Positions 1 through 9,779 of a DNA stretch of 64,000 bases are shown here, one piece after another. Numbering within the stretch: position 1 is the stretch's first letter; every line of letters starts with the position of its first letter. Under the pieces are notes generated by a model. The model searched no databases and was not told the DNA's origin. It was given only the letters and a program-made list of their open reading frames with translations. Source of the DNA: Aureobasidium sp. EXF-3400 (taxonomy: Eukaryota > Ascomycota > Dothideomycetes > Dothideales > Saccotheciaceae); contig SWBL01000300.1 in NCBI GenBank assembly GCA_024195585.1, forward strand, positions 1 through 64,000, in the 5' to 3' direction. The translations under genes and the position numbers were made by a program.

Positions 1-282
1 CCCTATTACCTCTTTGTCTCCTTGTCTACGTCTCGTCATATAGCCTAGACCCGTATCCACGTACTGTTATCTATTCCCGACTTCGCCCCTTGACACTAAG
101 TTATCCCTACATTTTTAAAGGTCCGAGCGTCTAGGCGTTAGATACTCTTATAATAGGTATAGTTTAAGTATTTATAACAACTTTATTTATAGCTAGATTA
201 ATCCCAAATTTTGCAATTGTTTTATATCTACTAGGATTTACATTATATTAAGATTTTAGGCGAGTTGCACACTGTTAAGGCA

Positions 283-308
283 AACTTTCTCGCCGAACTT
301 TCTCGCCG
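283..308. repeat. Perfect 13-bp tandem duplication in the AT-rich block
   Basis: The 13-mer AACTTTCTCGCCG occurs twice head to tail (283-295 and 296-308) with no mismatch, although the surrounding sequence is heavily AT-mutated. The second copy overlaps the left arm of the inverted repeat 294-382. Confidence 0.85.
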
Positions 309-382
309 TAAATGCGATTTTCGACGCCTAGATTTATATAGGCTTCCCTATACTTAGTAAGCTTTTACGGCGAGAAAGTTCG
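294..382. repeat. 19-bp perfect inverted repeat with 51-bp spacer
   Basis: The left arm 294-312 (CGAACTTTCTCGCCGTAAA) is exactly the reverse complement of 364-382. Its GC content is well above that of the flanks. It could be the end of a small DNA transposon (MITE-like) or a nested terminal repeat in the RIP-like block; no target-site duplication could be assigned. Confidence 0.8.
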
Positions 383-890
383 CTTTATTGTTTCTAGGTA
401 TTTAATATATAACTAATTATATAGTTCTAAAGATAGTAGTAGTATATAGATAGACTATAATAATAAATTTAGTAGATATAAGAAATATATAGTTATAATC
501 TAGTAAACTTTAGTTTCTAATAGATACCTATTTTAATAATACTATATCTTTACTACTACTTAATATATTAAGACATAACTTTTATAGACTTATATATACA
601 CTATATATTTATTTCTATCTAACTTAAATTATTTATTTATAGCTAGAAGTTAGGTTTCTTTAGGGTATAATATTACTCCTTAATTTTATCCTAGAAGTTA
701 CCTAATTTGTTTAATGCTAACTGTTTTCGGCTATAATATTAGTAATATTTCTAGGATTATATTAGGTAGGTTTCGATTCTGCCATACCTTAATATCGTTT
801 AAGATAGCAAGATTAAAGAGTAGTATCCTATTACTTTCTTCTATAAGGTAGATTACTCTACTATAGTAGGATCTCTAGAGCCGCTTGTTT

Positions 891-2590
891 TAAAGGCTCG
901 TCCGGCAAAGTATCCTAACATGACGGACGGTACAGAATTGTTGCGAGAGGTTTCCGCAAAGTCTGAAAATTGACGAGCTAAGTTGCAGCGCCTCGTCATG
1001 CCGGGGCCGTAGCCTAGGGAATCAAGCATTGCTGAATTGCAGAAGGCCTTGTGTTCGATTCGCAGCTATGTCAAGATTGACCTTGGCTCTAGAGGCATTT
1101 TTGGATGAGACTACAGAGCGAATAACATAAATCTGGACGTCCTTAGCTAGGCTCAGGTTCGTTCTCTTCGACAGCAGCATCGACATCTCTGTCATCTCAT
1201 GCGTATATACGAGCTTCGAGACCAAAAGCAACATACTTTCCGCGACGGTGACTAAATTGAATATCTAGAGTCGAGCGAAAGTGATGACTGAACAAGGTCA
1301 CACATCCCAAATCTTGCACTGACCTGTGAAACTACTTAGGGCTGAATAAGATGCAACGTCCGACAGACGACTGATGTCAGATGACACACCACATATTGCT
1401 GCTGCGATAGTATATTTGCCCAGTTCATGAGGGTTTTGGAAACACTGCCGATGCCAGGAGATGGAGCTTTGGGTGGCGTTTCTCCGTTCTGCGGTGTATC
1501 CGAACATTTGTCCGATAAGGATTGTGGATGTCGCTGGCATGGGCGTTAGAAAGTGGTTTGGTGTGCTGAGTCAGAAACAGTGATGTTGTCTGTGGGCGAC
1601 GCTAATGATCAAATGAGCGAATGCGGTACAAAATCTCCTTCATGCAAGCCCAGCTATCGGACAAAAAGCCTCAACGTCAAGAATGACAGGGCATACCGTA
1701 CCGTCGACAGCCTTCTTCCAGGATCACGCGACCTTACATTCAATTTCGTCTAGGAGAGCTGCAGACTCGAGCCAGGCTCCGAACAAATGCCCAAGACTGT
1801 TCCGCAGGCTTGTTTTGTCAGAAGAAGAATGCCATTGTCGAAGCGCATAGAGCTTGTACTGTTTGAGACTCACTGGCGAAGCTGAGTATGGGTTCGTTTC
1901 ATAAACGCTGTGTGAAAAATTAGGTCAGCCTATCGAACAAAAAGGGTCGCAGCCATGCGGAAATTCGTTGCTCTCTGTCGGCAAATTGTTCCCACTCTCT
2001 GGGTCATTTAGTGAAGAAATCGCAGGCTTCAATAGATGTGCCCAATAACAGCACACGTTTGCGGAGAAACGTGAACATTTTCTGGGATAAGGGTCTGACA
2101 TCTTCCCATCCTACAAGAGCGCTGAGGTGGGGTAGGTAGGCTGACAGCTGAACTCTACCCAGCAGGACCGCGAAACCTATACAAGCAGTCGCTGGCTTGA
2201 GCTACACAGCAATCGTACCGCAGCACCGTCTCACGTAAGTCAGCAGTCAGCAGCATCACGCGCATGTGCGATTTTGACCCTTGCCATCCTCCCCGCTCCA
2301 ATGACAACCTCCGAATGATTCTTTTCCTGATAATCAGCTGTGCGGACCAGATTATATCTCTATGCTTACAACAACACCTCCAACCAGAACAACTTTGCAG
2401 AAGCCCTGGCGTCTGCCTCTACTGCCAACTATATTCTGCAGTCTTCAAATTACGTACGCGAATCATTGACGCACGTCAGCTTTCTCTGACATCCAACTTC
2501 AGACGGTCGAAGTCACGTAGCTTGCTACCGACGACATATAGTATTCCCTTACGGCTACGTCCGGACTTTGCGCCAAGACCGGAGACCAAG
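891..2590. other. Intergenic, no supported gene
   Basis: Only short frames with no recognisable protein pattern are present. The stretch contains the first copy of a direct repeat (2129-2200) about 390-460 bp upstream of the NTF2-like gene. Around 1030-1070 there is a tRNA B-box-like string, but no acceptor stem can be formed. Confidence 0.5.
2129..2200 (+). repeat. Imperfect direct repeat, copy 1 (promoter-like)
   Basis: About 72 bp starting TGGGGTAGGTAGGCTGACAG recurs in diverged form at 3209-3283, on the other side of the NTF2-like gene and in the same orientation. Shared blocks are GGTA(G/A)GCTGACAGCTGAAC and GAGCAGTCG/CAAGCAGTCG. The core contains the E-box palindrome CAGCTG. It is either a duplicated promoter or a remnant of a tandem gene duplication. 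Confidence 0.6.
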
Positions 2591-3142
2591 ATGTCCTATG
2601 CCACTCCAGCCTTCGTCCACTATGGCGACTGGGATGAGACTACACGCAAAGAACCATCGCAGAAATGGTTCGAAAAGATTGTTCATGATATCTTCGATGC
2701 GCACAAATGGAATACGCCGTACTCCGAGCTCTACACTGATGATATGGAGTTGCTCAAACCCGACGGCTCGACCCTCAAAGGAGGGAAGGAAGCCTGGGCG
2801 GCTGTAGCCCAGTTGTATGGTCCTTTCACGACTCAATCGACCCAACCTTTCTACATGGTCGTTACAGAGACCGACTACGGATGGGAGATGATTGGGCAAG
2901 CATGGACCTTTGGAAACTTGCCTGGCGAGCCAGCGAAGGGTGAACAGAAGGTAATGGATGTCAGTGGAAAAGAGTGGGACGTGGGAATGGCTGGGGGATT
3001 TCGATTCCAGTACAGAAAGGTTGACGGGGCGAAGCATGGTGACATGTTATTGCAAATGGTTCAAATAATGAGTGATACTGGGCCACTACTGATGAGGATG
3101 ATGGGCAGGGGATTGATCAAAGCAAGTGACCTGAGCACTTGA
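2591..3142 (+). CDS. NTF2-like (SnoaL-type) fold protein, 183 aa
   Basis: Single-exon frame beginning MSYATPAFVHYGDWDET. The frame is open further upstream (an ATG exists at 2264), but the stretch before 2591 looks like 5' UTR, whereas the conserved pattern starts at this ATG. Residues roughly 18-130 fit a small alpha+beta cone: a helix with WFEKIVHDIFDAHKWNTPYS, then DDMELLKPDGSTLKGGKEAW, then the Y-G-P-F segment and strands ending in GFRFQYRKVDG. This arrangement is typical of NTF2/SnoaL-like proteins, which serve as small-molecule cyclases, isomerases or scaffolds. Substrate cannot be inferred. There is no signal peptide. Direct-repeat copies on both sides suggest the locus was once duplicated. 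Family call moderately sure, function unknown. Confidence 0.7.
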   Translation: MSYATPAFVHYGDWDETTRKEPSQKWFEKIVHDIFDAHKWNTPYSELYTDDMELLKPDGSTLKGGKEAWAAVAQLYGPFTTQSTQPFYMVVTETDYGWEMIGQAWTFGNLPGEPAKGEQKVMDVSGKEWDVGMAGGFRFQYRKVDGAKHGDMLLQMVQIMSDTGPLLMRMMGRGLIKASDLST

Positions 3143-3208
3143 GATGTATAACTTAGCCATCAGTATACAGTAAACATGTATCATAATGGTTTTGTCAGGC
3201 GCTGCATG

Positions 3209-3283
3209 AAGGGGTAGGTAAGCTGACAGCTGAACATCAGGGCCCGGGGAAGCGGAACATATGAGCAGTCGTTGGCCATGATT
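3209..3283 (+). repeat. Imperfect direct repeat, copy 2
   Basis: Diverged copy of 2129-2200, placed just downstream of the NTF2-like gene in the same orientation. It contains GGTAAGCTGACAGCTGAAC at 3217-3235. A further partial match to the core (GGTAAGCTGAGAGCTGAA, 24218-24235) lies upstream of the mucin-like gene at 22447-24054. Confidence 0.6.
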
Positions 3284-3367
3284 TGCCTAGCTGCCCTAGT
3301 TTATAGTTAGTATGAAAGTATTATTCTGCAGATCTGGCGAGCTTGGCTTTGCCACTCCTGACCAAAT

Positions 3368-3780
3368 GTGCTCTCAAAACTGCTCGTCCGACTCATAGAA
3401 GCGCCGACTGCCGATGGCCTGGCGCTTGTTTACGGTATTCTCGATGGTGTGCATTTGCAGAGTGGTGCCGAGGATGAACGACGCATTCGACTGATCGGTA
3501 TTCCCATGGACAAGTTCTTCGATAGATGCGAGGACACGGTCCATCACACGGGCCACTCGATACGATGTTGGCTGCGAAGTCATCTTGCAGAGCGAACCTA
3601 CAAAGCGCCTCTCCAGCTGCCTTTCCGCCCTGGCACTTGATCTTGATATCGCAGAACGTGGAAAAGGCTTCTTTGCTTCTGCTTCAGACTCTATCGCCTG
3701 AGGCCTGGAGCAGGTCGAACGATACTACGTTACGAGTTGTCCGGAGAGCAGCAGATCACCCCGGATAAAGTGTGGAGAGA
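3368..3780 (+). pseudogene. Degraded coding remnant, possibly NACHT-like
   Basis: Three plus-strand frames take turns looking protein-like. One carries LALVYGILDGVHLQSGAED followed by MDKFFD. The next carries CEVILQSEPTKRLSSCLSAL then LDLDIAERG. The last ends ELSGEQQITPDKVWRDL before a stop. A buried hydrophobic strand followed by D-G/D-E, then a second strand with S-x-P, is what the Walker B to sensor region of fungal NACHT proteins looks like, so this may be a fragment of such an ATPase. Frame changes at about 3550 and 3700 show it is not a working gene. The family call is a weak inference; the minus-strand frame at 3374-3583 is an alternative. Confidence 0.25.
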
Positions 3781-3907
3781 TCTCTGCTGGACTGATTAGG
3801 TGAATACCACAGTGACCATATGGAGAATCATGTCAAACTGGGAATAGGGGGTCTTGGTGTTGAACCGTGACAGTTATAGTAAGCCTTTCCGATCTAGTAT
3901 TATAGAT

Positions 3908-5047
3908 TTATATCCAGTAGAGAAAACCGTCTGGCTGTATGAGAGGATCACAAGAATACTCTACTTTATTCTTGTTTATATGAGAAGACCCATGGCATAG
4001 TGCAGTTAGTCTTTCATAAGCATCCTCGGCTTTACAACTCTCTGTCCTGATAGCAATGGTTCTATGATATATCATATCCCAGATCTCGTGTTGATTCCTC
4101 GAAATGACCCCATCCCAATCCATCTCAACGAGAGACACAGCCCCATTGGTCGCGAAATCTTCATTACAGTACACGAAGTAACGAGTAACCAGGTTGCGGT
4201 CGATCGTCTTCCCCTTCCAAAATACCTGAGTATGTTGCTTACACTGTGCTGGATGGTGTGCAAGCGCTTCACTCCAAGGATCGGTGCACCAGACAGTATC
4301 AATTTTTCCCTCTTTGGATTTGTACGCGCGTTCCCATGGTATCTGGCCTTCGATGAACCGTTCGCCCAACTTGAAGTGTCTGCTCTGCCACCCACGATCG
4401 AGGGCATTGAGAACAGAGTGCGCGGACTGGGGTGGGTATGAGGCGTTGTAGACAAGGAAACAAGGTCTTTGGTCTTGGTTATGCCGGCTTTTCTGCTGTT
4501 CATCTTGCTGTGTTTTCTGTACGCCACGATCGCTGCCGTCGTCAAGTTCATTCTTAGACACTCTAGCTTGGTGATAACTTTCGTAATTACAACGTGTCTC
4601 CATCCAATTTGTATTGACGATTTGTAGATTGATGAGATTGATGCCAGCTTCCACGGCGGGAACGTAGAATGCATCAGGCTGAAACTGGTCATTGGACCAG
4701 AGGGTCACAAGAAGAACACCGTTTTCCTTCCAGTCATCAGAGGTGACAACGGCGAAGTAGAATTTGTCCCAGGAGTCATCCTCACTAGCCAGAGCCCGAT
4801 GGAATGCAACAATGTCTCTCAGCGGCTTGGCTACGAAGCGGTCCTCGGGTGTTATAGGTGCTGGACGCATCTGTTTGATTTCCTCTTCGACTTGCTCGTC
4901 GCACACTTGGCAAACTGACTTTAGATCTGATGCAGCTGTGGAAGCCATGGCGTATACGGCAAAGCGCTTGCCATCCATGCCTTCATGTTGATATTCAACC
5001 ATTTCTGGTATCCGATCTGGTAACGATAGGTCCGGCTGACGCATCAT
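3908..5047 (-). CDS. Uncharacterised protein, 379 aa
   Basis: Uninterrupted single exon starting with tandem ATGs (MMRQPDLSLPDRIPEMVEY). I do not recognise the family. There is no signal peptide or membrane segment; the middle (about residues 170-200) is polar and glutamine-rich. Two segments look alike: FYFAVVTSDDWKENGVLLV near residue 100 and YFVYCNEDFATNGAVSLVEM near residue 290. Each has a hydrophobic strand, an acidic turn and a second strand followed by a W/D-rich stretch, suggesting an internal duplication of one small alpha/beta domain. The protein from 26504-27135 has a comparable segment (FIAVLDSRLYREKDWLVIYR). This looks like a lineage-restricted cytoplasmic family of unknown function. 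The coding call is good because the frame is long and compositionally normal. Confidence 0.7.
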   Translation of the reverse strand: MMRQPDLSLPDRIPEMVEYQHEGMDGKRFAVYAMASTAASDLKSVCQVCDEQVEEEIKQMRPAPITPEDRFVAKPLRDIVAFHRALASEDDSWDKFYFAVVTSDDWKENGVLLVTLWSNDQFQPDAFYVPAVEAGINLINLQIVNTNWMETRCNYESYHQARVSKNELDDGSDRGVQKTQQDEQQKSRHNQDQRPCFLVYNASYPPQSAHSVLNALDRGWQSRHFKLGERFIEGQIPWERAYKSKEGKIDTVWCTDPWSEALAHHPAQCKQHTQVFWKGKTIDRNLVTRYFVYCNEDFATNGAVSLVEMDWDGVISRNQHEIWDMIYHRTIAIRTESCKAEDAYERLTALCHGSSHINKNKVEYSCDPLIQPDGFLYWI

Positions 5048-6072
5048 GATGGAAAGTTACGGAACCGAGTCAGATGGGGTAGCAATTGCTGTGACCTTAG
5101 CCGAGAGCTGGCAAACGTCAGAGTGTGAAATTCGCGACACGTTCTGTGTTGCAACAAACATATATGTGTCGACTCGCTGCTTCTCGTATGACGTCACAGA
5201 TTTGTTTCTCGGAATTTTCAATGATGCAATCAAGTGATAGAAAGCGATTGCTTTGTTGTAGCTTTCTGAATTACTGACCAGACTCACAGCAGGCTCTGTG
5301 CCCATAGTTGAGGATCAGATGACGCATCAGGTAGCTGTAGGGTAAGGGTCGGTGTAGCGGCTAGGTCCGAATCGTCAACGGAAGCTGGATTAGTAGCATC
5401 TTTAAGGAACACAACGGCTTCAAGAAGCGTGCCTTGAATATTTGTGTCCGACAGAGGATATCCTAGTATTTCCTCCTCGTGACCTTCCTCGTTAGTACTC
5501 GAAGAGATACCAGGAGGAACTGGGCAGCGTCAGCCTGGACGTATAGAAGTTTGAGGTCGAAGGATGTTGATATCAGAGGTATATTGGTGTGTACGTAAAG
5601 ATATTCCATCTACTAGTCGATTTGAAGCAGGTTGGACCAGCTGATTCCACAGTTCCCAGGTCTCATCCACTCGAACGAACAGGCTGCATTGTGACTAAGT
5701 AACGGTGGATTAAGGCAGGTTTGGGCACAATCCGGCTTGCATGGAGGCGGAGTCGCGCTCACCGAAAAATAGAGAGCCGCGAGTTTTTGATTTGTGTTTC
5801 GAGACGTGCGGACATGGCGCGGTTCGTGTTCTTCCGACCGATCCTTCTGGCCGTCATTTCGATCAGCTAAAAAAAAAACCCTGAAGCAGAGACACACAGA
5901 ACTAGCCTTGCAAGATGTCGCACAATGTTATTAAGCACGGTATGTCCAGATTGCTGGCTGTAGATCAGTCTCGGTATCGACTAGCAAGGGCTTTGAAGGG
6001 AAGCTCAAGAGGACGCGAAGGCTGTTTGGAGCTGAGAAACTGGTCGACTTGAAGACACATGCCGGAAGTCAT
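5048..6072. other. Intergenic, no supported gene
   Basis: Short frames on both strands (for example 5057-5305 minus and 5613-5897 minus) show no family pattern. A tract of nine A lies at about 5870. The stretch separates the start of the minus-strand unknown gene from the 3' end of the TPR gene. Confidence 0.5.
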
Positions 6073-7740
6073 TCACCTCCCATTGCGACAGAAGCAAGAG
6101 GATCTGATCGGCACATCTGCCTTGGCTACTGCCGTGGTTAGTTGTGCTTCAACCGTCCTTGCCTCATCCACCTTGCCCAGCCTGACAAGACACTCATGAT
6201 AGCCATGCAGAGACCAGACATTGTTCGGGTGCCGTAAGGCACGAGGAAGAGTGTCGTCAAAGCCAAGATCAGCCTTGAACAACTCCTCAGCTCGTTCTGT
6301 CCTGCCTTGCTCCAGAAGCAACGCACCAAGAGCATGTCTGGTAGGTTGCATCCATCCCCAAGGCTCGTCGTATGGCAGAGTATCGTCAAGCTCGACTGCT
6401 CGTTCCAAGAATGCAAAAGCTTCTTCGAAGTTGCGTTCGCGGTATCCAACTTCTCCGTACAACATTGTTTTGGCCACCTGAAGTATGTCGATGCAACGAT
6501 TGTTAAACAGCATGCGTGACTTTGACACCTTGAGCAAAGCGGCTTCAAACTTCTCTACCGCGTCTCTAGCTGCCTGGATTTGACCAGTGGCGGCAAATGC
6601 GATGCCTCTACCATAGAGTATGAAAGCTGTAGTGACACAAAATAGCTGTTCGTCGGCTGGAAGGTCGATGGTCAATATCTCCTCCCACATGCCGAACCGG
6701 ACCAGGACGTGCACACGGACGGATAGAAATCCTTCGAGCCAATCAGCCATTGGAGGAGATTTCACTCGAAGTAGTTCTTCAGGCAATGATCTTTCGAGGC
6801 CTTCGACACTTTCCAGAGCGACCTTCGACTGGCCTGCAAACATTGCTGCATAGATGCGGAAGTGGTAGTCATGCGATCGATAAAGTGTGTAGAAGTTGAC
6901 GGGACCGGCTCGATCCAAGAACTTTTGGTCCGCCTTGATGGCTTCGAGGTTCCACTTGGCAGCAGACTCGTAGTCACCACATAGAATATCCAGGTGCGTA
7001 GGCATGTGATGCAGGTGGCCGGCATCAGGTACGAGACCTCGCAGGAGGTCGGCTTTTGGAAGAGCTGCTTCGGGAGTGCTTGACATTTCCATCAGGTGAA
7101 TGTACATGTGCAGGAGACCAGGATGCTGACTCGCGTCAGGATCAGTCAAGGCGCGATCTAACACGGCCCTGACTTCGATAGTATGTGCATCAGACGCGGG
7201 CTCGCCAGTCTTCAAATCCCAAAGACTCCATGGAGTGACATTCATCAGAGCATCGGCAAACAGTGTTGCAACGTCCAGATCGTCAGGAAATTGCACATAC
7301 ACCTTTCTCATGGCATTCGCATACGACTGATTCCAACTTTTGAAGTCGGATTGGTCGTAATTTCGAGACAAATCAGACGGGTAGCGCAATTTCAGTGCCT
7401 GGATTAGAGCTTGTTCAATTGGCGAAGCAGCTTTCCCTCGCGCTCGCGCCTCGAGAGCCGCGTCGTCGGCTTTTTTCACAGTCGCGATGAAATCATCCTC
7501 GTCGAAGAATTCCCACGGTTTGTTGTAATTTGGTCCTGACGCATATGCAAGGCCCCAATACGCCAGCGCGCAGTTGACATCTTCTTTGATGGCGCGTGCG
7601 AAACACTCGATGGCTTCTTCGTGGTTAAAGCCATATGTCCAGATCAACCCCCGATCAAACCATCCCTGAGCAGCTTTGCTCGCCGTTGTGACGGGCTTAT
7701 GATACGTACCCAGGTTGTACGGATACTCGTCCAGCGCCAT
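6073..7740 (-). CDS. TPR-repeat protein, 555 aa
   Basis: Single-exon gene; the first ATG in frame gives MALDEYPYNLGTYHKPVTT. The protein is helical throughout, with tetratricopeptide-like units: GWFDRGLIWTYGFNHEEAIE, then ALAYWGLAYA near the start, and LGALLLEQGRTERAEELF and NNVWSLHGYHECLVRLGKVD near the end. A histidine-rich stretch H-M-Y-I-H-L-M-E ... GHLHHMPTHLDI near residues 215-255 is conserved in the bacterial and fungal group of soluble TPR proteins of about 550 residues. That group has no proven biochemical role, so I assign only a scaffold or peptide-binding fold. There is no targeting signal. The frame is intact along its full length. Confidence 0.85.
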   Translation of the reverse strand: MALDEYPYNLGTYHKPVTTASKAAQGWFDRGLIWTYGFNHEEAIECFARAIKEDVNCALAYWGLAYASGPNYNKPWEFFDEDDFIATVKKADDAALEARARGKAASPIEQALIQALKLRYPSDLSRNYDQSDFKSWNQSYANAMRKVYVQFPDDLDVATLFADALMNVTPWSLWDLKTGEPASDAHTIEVRAVLDRALTDPDASQHPGLLHMYIHLMEMSSTPEAALPKADLLRGLVPDAGHLHHMPTHLDILCGDYESAAKWNLEAIKADQKFLDRAGPVNFYTLYRSHDYHFRIYAAMFAGQSKVALESVEGLERSLPEELLRVKSPPMADWLEGFLSVRVHVLVRFGMWEEILTIDLPADEQLFCVTTAFILYGRGIAFAATGQIQAARDAVEKFEAALLKVSKSRMLFNNRCIDILQVAKTMLYGEVGYRERNFEEAFAFLERAVELDDTLPYDEPWGWMQPTRHALGALLLEQGRTERAEELFKADLGFDDTLPRALRHPNNVWSLHGYHECLVRLGKVDEARTVEAQLTTAVAKADVPIRSSCFCRNGR

Positions 7741-8079
7741 CTCGATTTTCAGGTCCAAGACTGAGGTTACTACGAGTTAGTTTCGAGGTGAACGCTGTCT
7801 AGGTGAGTTGGGAAGAGAAGCTCAACAGCTGGTACTGTAGCGGAAAGAGGGCGGAGGTGGTAGCCTACAGGTAGGCAACGCCTGTCCCAGCCAGTATCAT
7901 CGCAACCGAGTCAAGCAGAATCGAAATAATCATTGTCAGAAACCCATCTTGTATAATCTGATGAAGTAACAGCAAATCGATCGAAAATGTGGGCATATCA
8001 GAGACCAGTCAGGGGATGCTCATCTTGGCACTTCAATCCTCCATGTACTAAGATGACCTTCTTGTATTTGTCTCTCATA
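7741..8079. other. Short intergenic region
   Basis: Presumed 5' region of the TPR gene; the minus strand has a possible 3' splice site (ACCTCAG) just before its start codon, so a 5' UTR intron is possible. No gene seen. Confidence 0.4.
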
Positions 8080-8530
8080 ATCAATACGCCCAGGCAAGAG
8101 TTTTGCAATAACAGAGTCTGAGAGTCGAAGTATCGAATGTTCCAGAGACGTTGCCCTCAGTAAAGCCTTGCTTTTCATAAAATCAGCGGGCGCGAATCAT
8201 GATTTTTCCTCCGATTTGGAGACCTTCGAGCCTCGCTCCTTGGCCTCTAAATCCGAAGCTCGTAGTAGATATTCGCCGACGTATTGAATTTGATGGCTTT
8301 GACCATGCGTTTCTGGTACTACAAACATCCTCCTAATTCCCACAACACCCTTGCATATTTCTTTAGTAGCGCCTATCAAGTAATACAGTCCGCCGCACGC
8401 AACTGAATTGGAACTAAGGTAAAAGACTAGGATCACAGCAATGTCTGCTGCAGCTGGCATGACTCCAGCTTCGTCAAGGCCGGTGGGATTAACCTCTTGA
8501 CATCAAGAGGCATGTAGCTCTAAAGCATCT
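8080..8530 (-). pseudogene. Broken GNAT acetyltransferase
   Basis: Read on the minus strand, the diagnostic GNAT order is visible but not in one frame. QEVNPTGLDEAGVMPAAAD leads into NSVACGGLYYLIGATKEICK, then GIRRMFVVPETHGQ (beta-4 and the acetyl-CoA pyrophosphate loop), then VGEYLLRASDLEAKERG (alpha-3). At about 8222 the frame must slip by one base to continue GLQIGGKIMIRAR, a TGA, then FYEKQGFTEGN, which is the classic C-terminal GNAT F-Y-E-K-x-G-F. The pyrophosphate loop also carries a short insertion (SHQIQ) in place of the usual G-x-G. Established: GNAT enzymes acetylate small amines or proteins with acetyl-CoA. Inferred: dead gene. Confidence 0.7.
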
Positions 8531-9110
8531 AGATGATATCAGCCGACTGCCTTGAGAGCCAGGGCCATCGGGAAATTTGTTTTCTTAAATTCTAGGCTTG
8601 CATGGGAGACGATGTTGTAGGCACCTTGTGGGAGCGAGTGTTGTGTATCACGTTGCTCTTTCTCTGGTTAGTGTTAGAGGCTATCAAGACCGTTTTGATT
8701 GGAACAGTCTTTGACCCCGACACGAGACATACTGCCGGCTGACTGACCAGCCAGCGCTACGAAGTCGTTCAGAGGCTCGCACAATTAGACTCTTTCGTCT
8801 GCTTTTGTGGAGAGGTTTCTGGACTCGTTTCGATAGTTGTAGGCTTCAGGATATCAGGCTGCTCTCATCCGCCAACATGATCGACACCAATCTCGGAACA
8901 TCGGCAAAGCTTCTCGGCCAAGGATTAATACGAGCAGGAAGCTCGCCGACTCGCCACATTTATGCCATACCTCTCCAACTTTGAGGTCCTCTCACTTGAC
9001 AGCCTTTAGAAGTTACGGCGCCCAAATTTCGATTTTCCAATCCATTGTTCTTCATACTCTCCCAACTTGACAATAGACCAAAGGTCGGTGGACCGCGATC
9101 TTTGACCGAC
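8531..9110. other. Intergenic, no supported gene
   Basis: Nothing recognisable apart from possible 5' debris of the GNAT pseudogene and the presumed promoter of the membrane-protein gene at 9111. Confidence 0.4.
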
Positions 9111-9779
9111 ATGGGGCCCTCTCCAGTCTTGCTCATTGCATGTACCCTTTTGGCATTGGTACTTTACTTCCACCGGCTGTCTCTCTACTGCAATCTCCGA
9201 CCCGATGTGGCACTCTGGCTTTATACAATGCTAATGCTCACACTATTTGGCTCTTCTGGTTACGCTCTGGCAGACCTTGCTAGCGACATTAGCACTTGGG
9301 TCTGCATCGCGCGGGGTGGAGATAGATTTTTCTACGAGCGATGGTGGTGGGTCTGGATTCGCTGGGTGTCGGCAGGTATAACAGGAGTGGGCGTAACAGC
9401 GCATGTTGTGTATCGAGTTGCCGGAAGCTGGGAATCAGCAAAGCAAAACTTTCTGGCAGAATGCGAAAGAGTCTCGCACAAGAAGGAACTAGAGGAAGAG
9501 GTGCCGTTGCCAGCACAAGCGGTTTACTCTAGCAGCTTTCTGTATGCGAGAGCTGTATTTGACTGCACGCTCTGGGCTAAGGAGATGTTCGAGCAGGGGA
9601 AGGTCGACCCATACATGACGCCACCACTCTGGCACAGCCTGGGACCTTTTGCAGTCATAGGAACGATTGCATTGTCGAGATCAGGCTGGGCGAAGAGTAA
9701 GACTGGTCAATTCCGCACAAGAGTCAGACCTGCAGAGGACGAAAGGACGGTCTCCGAGAAGGGCGAATTGACAGTATGA
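9111..9779 (+). CDS. Membrane protein of unknown function, 222 aa
   Basis: Single exon; the first ATG of the frame gives MGPSPVLLIACTLLALVLYF. Four hydrophobic segments can be drawn: about residues 5-22, 35-58 (WLYTMLMLTLFGSSGYALAD), 80-105 (WVWIRWVSAGITGVGVTAHV) and 180-197 (LWHSLGPFAVIGTIAL). A basic/acidic loop of about 40 residues lies between segments 3 and 4 and a charged tail follows. The aromatic R-W-W-W-V-W-I-R-W motif at the third helix is striking. I do not recognise the family. Integral membrane location is an inference from hydrophobicity. Confidence 0.6.
   Translation: MGPSPVLLIACTLLALVLYFHRLSLYCNLRPDVALWLYTMLMLTLFGSSGYALADLASDISTWVCIARGGDRFFYERWWWVWIRWVSAGITGVGVTAHVVYRVAGSWESAKQNFLAECERVSHKKELEEEVPLPAQAVYSSSFLYARAVFDCTLWAKEMFEQGKVDPYMTPPLWHSLGPFAVIGTIALSRSGWAKSKTGQFRTRVRPAEDERTVSEKGELTV

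Larger units (their letters stand above)
1..890. repeat. AT-rich, RIP-like degenerate block
   Basis: About the first 890 bases are dominated by TA, TAT and TAG strings with almost no CpA or CpG, and no reading frame of useful length is open. The change to ordinary composition near 890-1000 is abrupt. Repeat-induced point mutation (C to T, preferentially at CpA) in filamentous ascomycetes gives exactly this composition. I infer an old mutated transposon or a subtelomeric/repeat island, but no recognisable transposase or terminal sequence survives. The start lies beyond the window edge. Confidence 0.6.

Noticed and set aside
1008..1075. tRNA-like string with a B-box match (TGTTCGATTCG)
   Set aside because: A T-arm can be drawn, but the 5' sequence does not pair with the 3' acceptor strand and the anticodon arm is poor.
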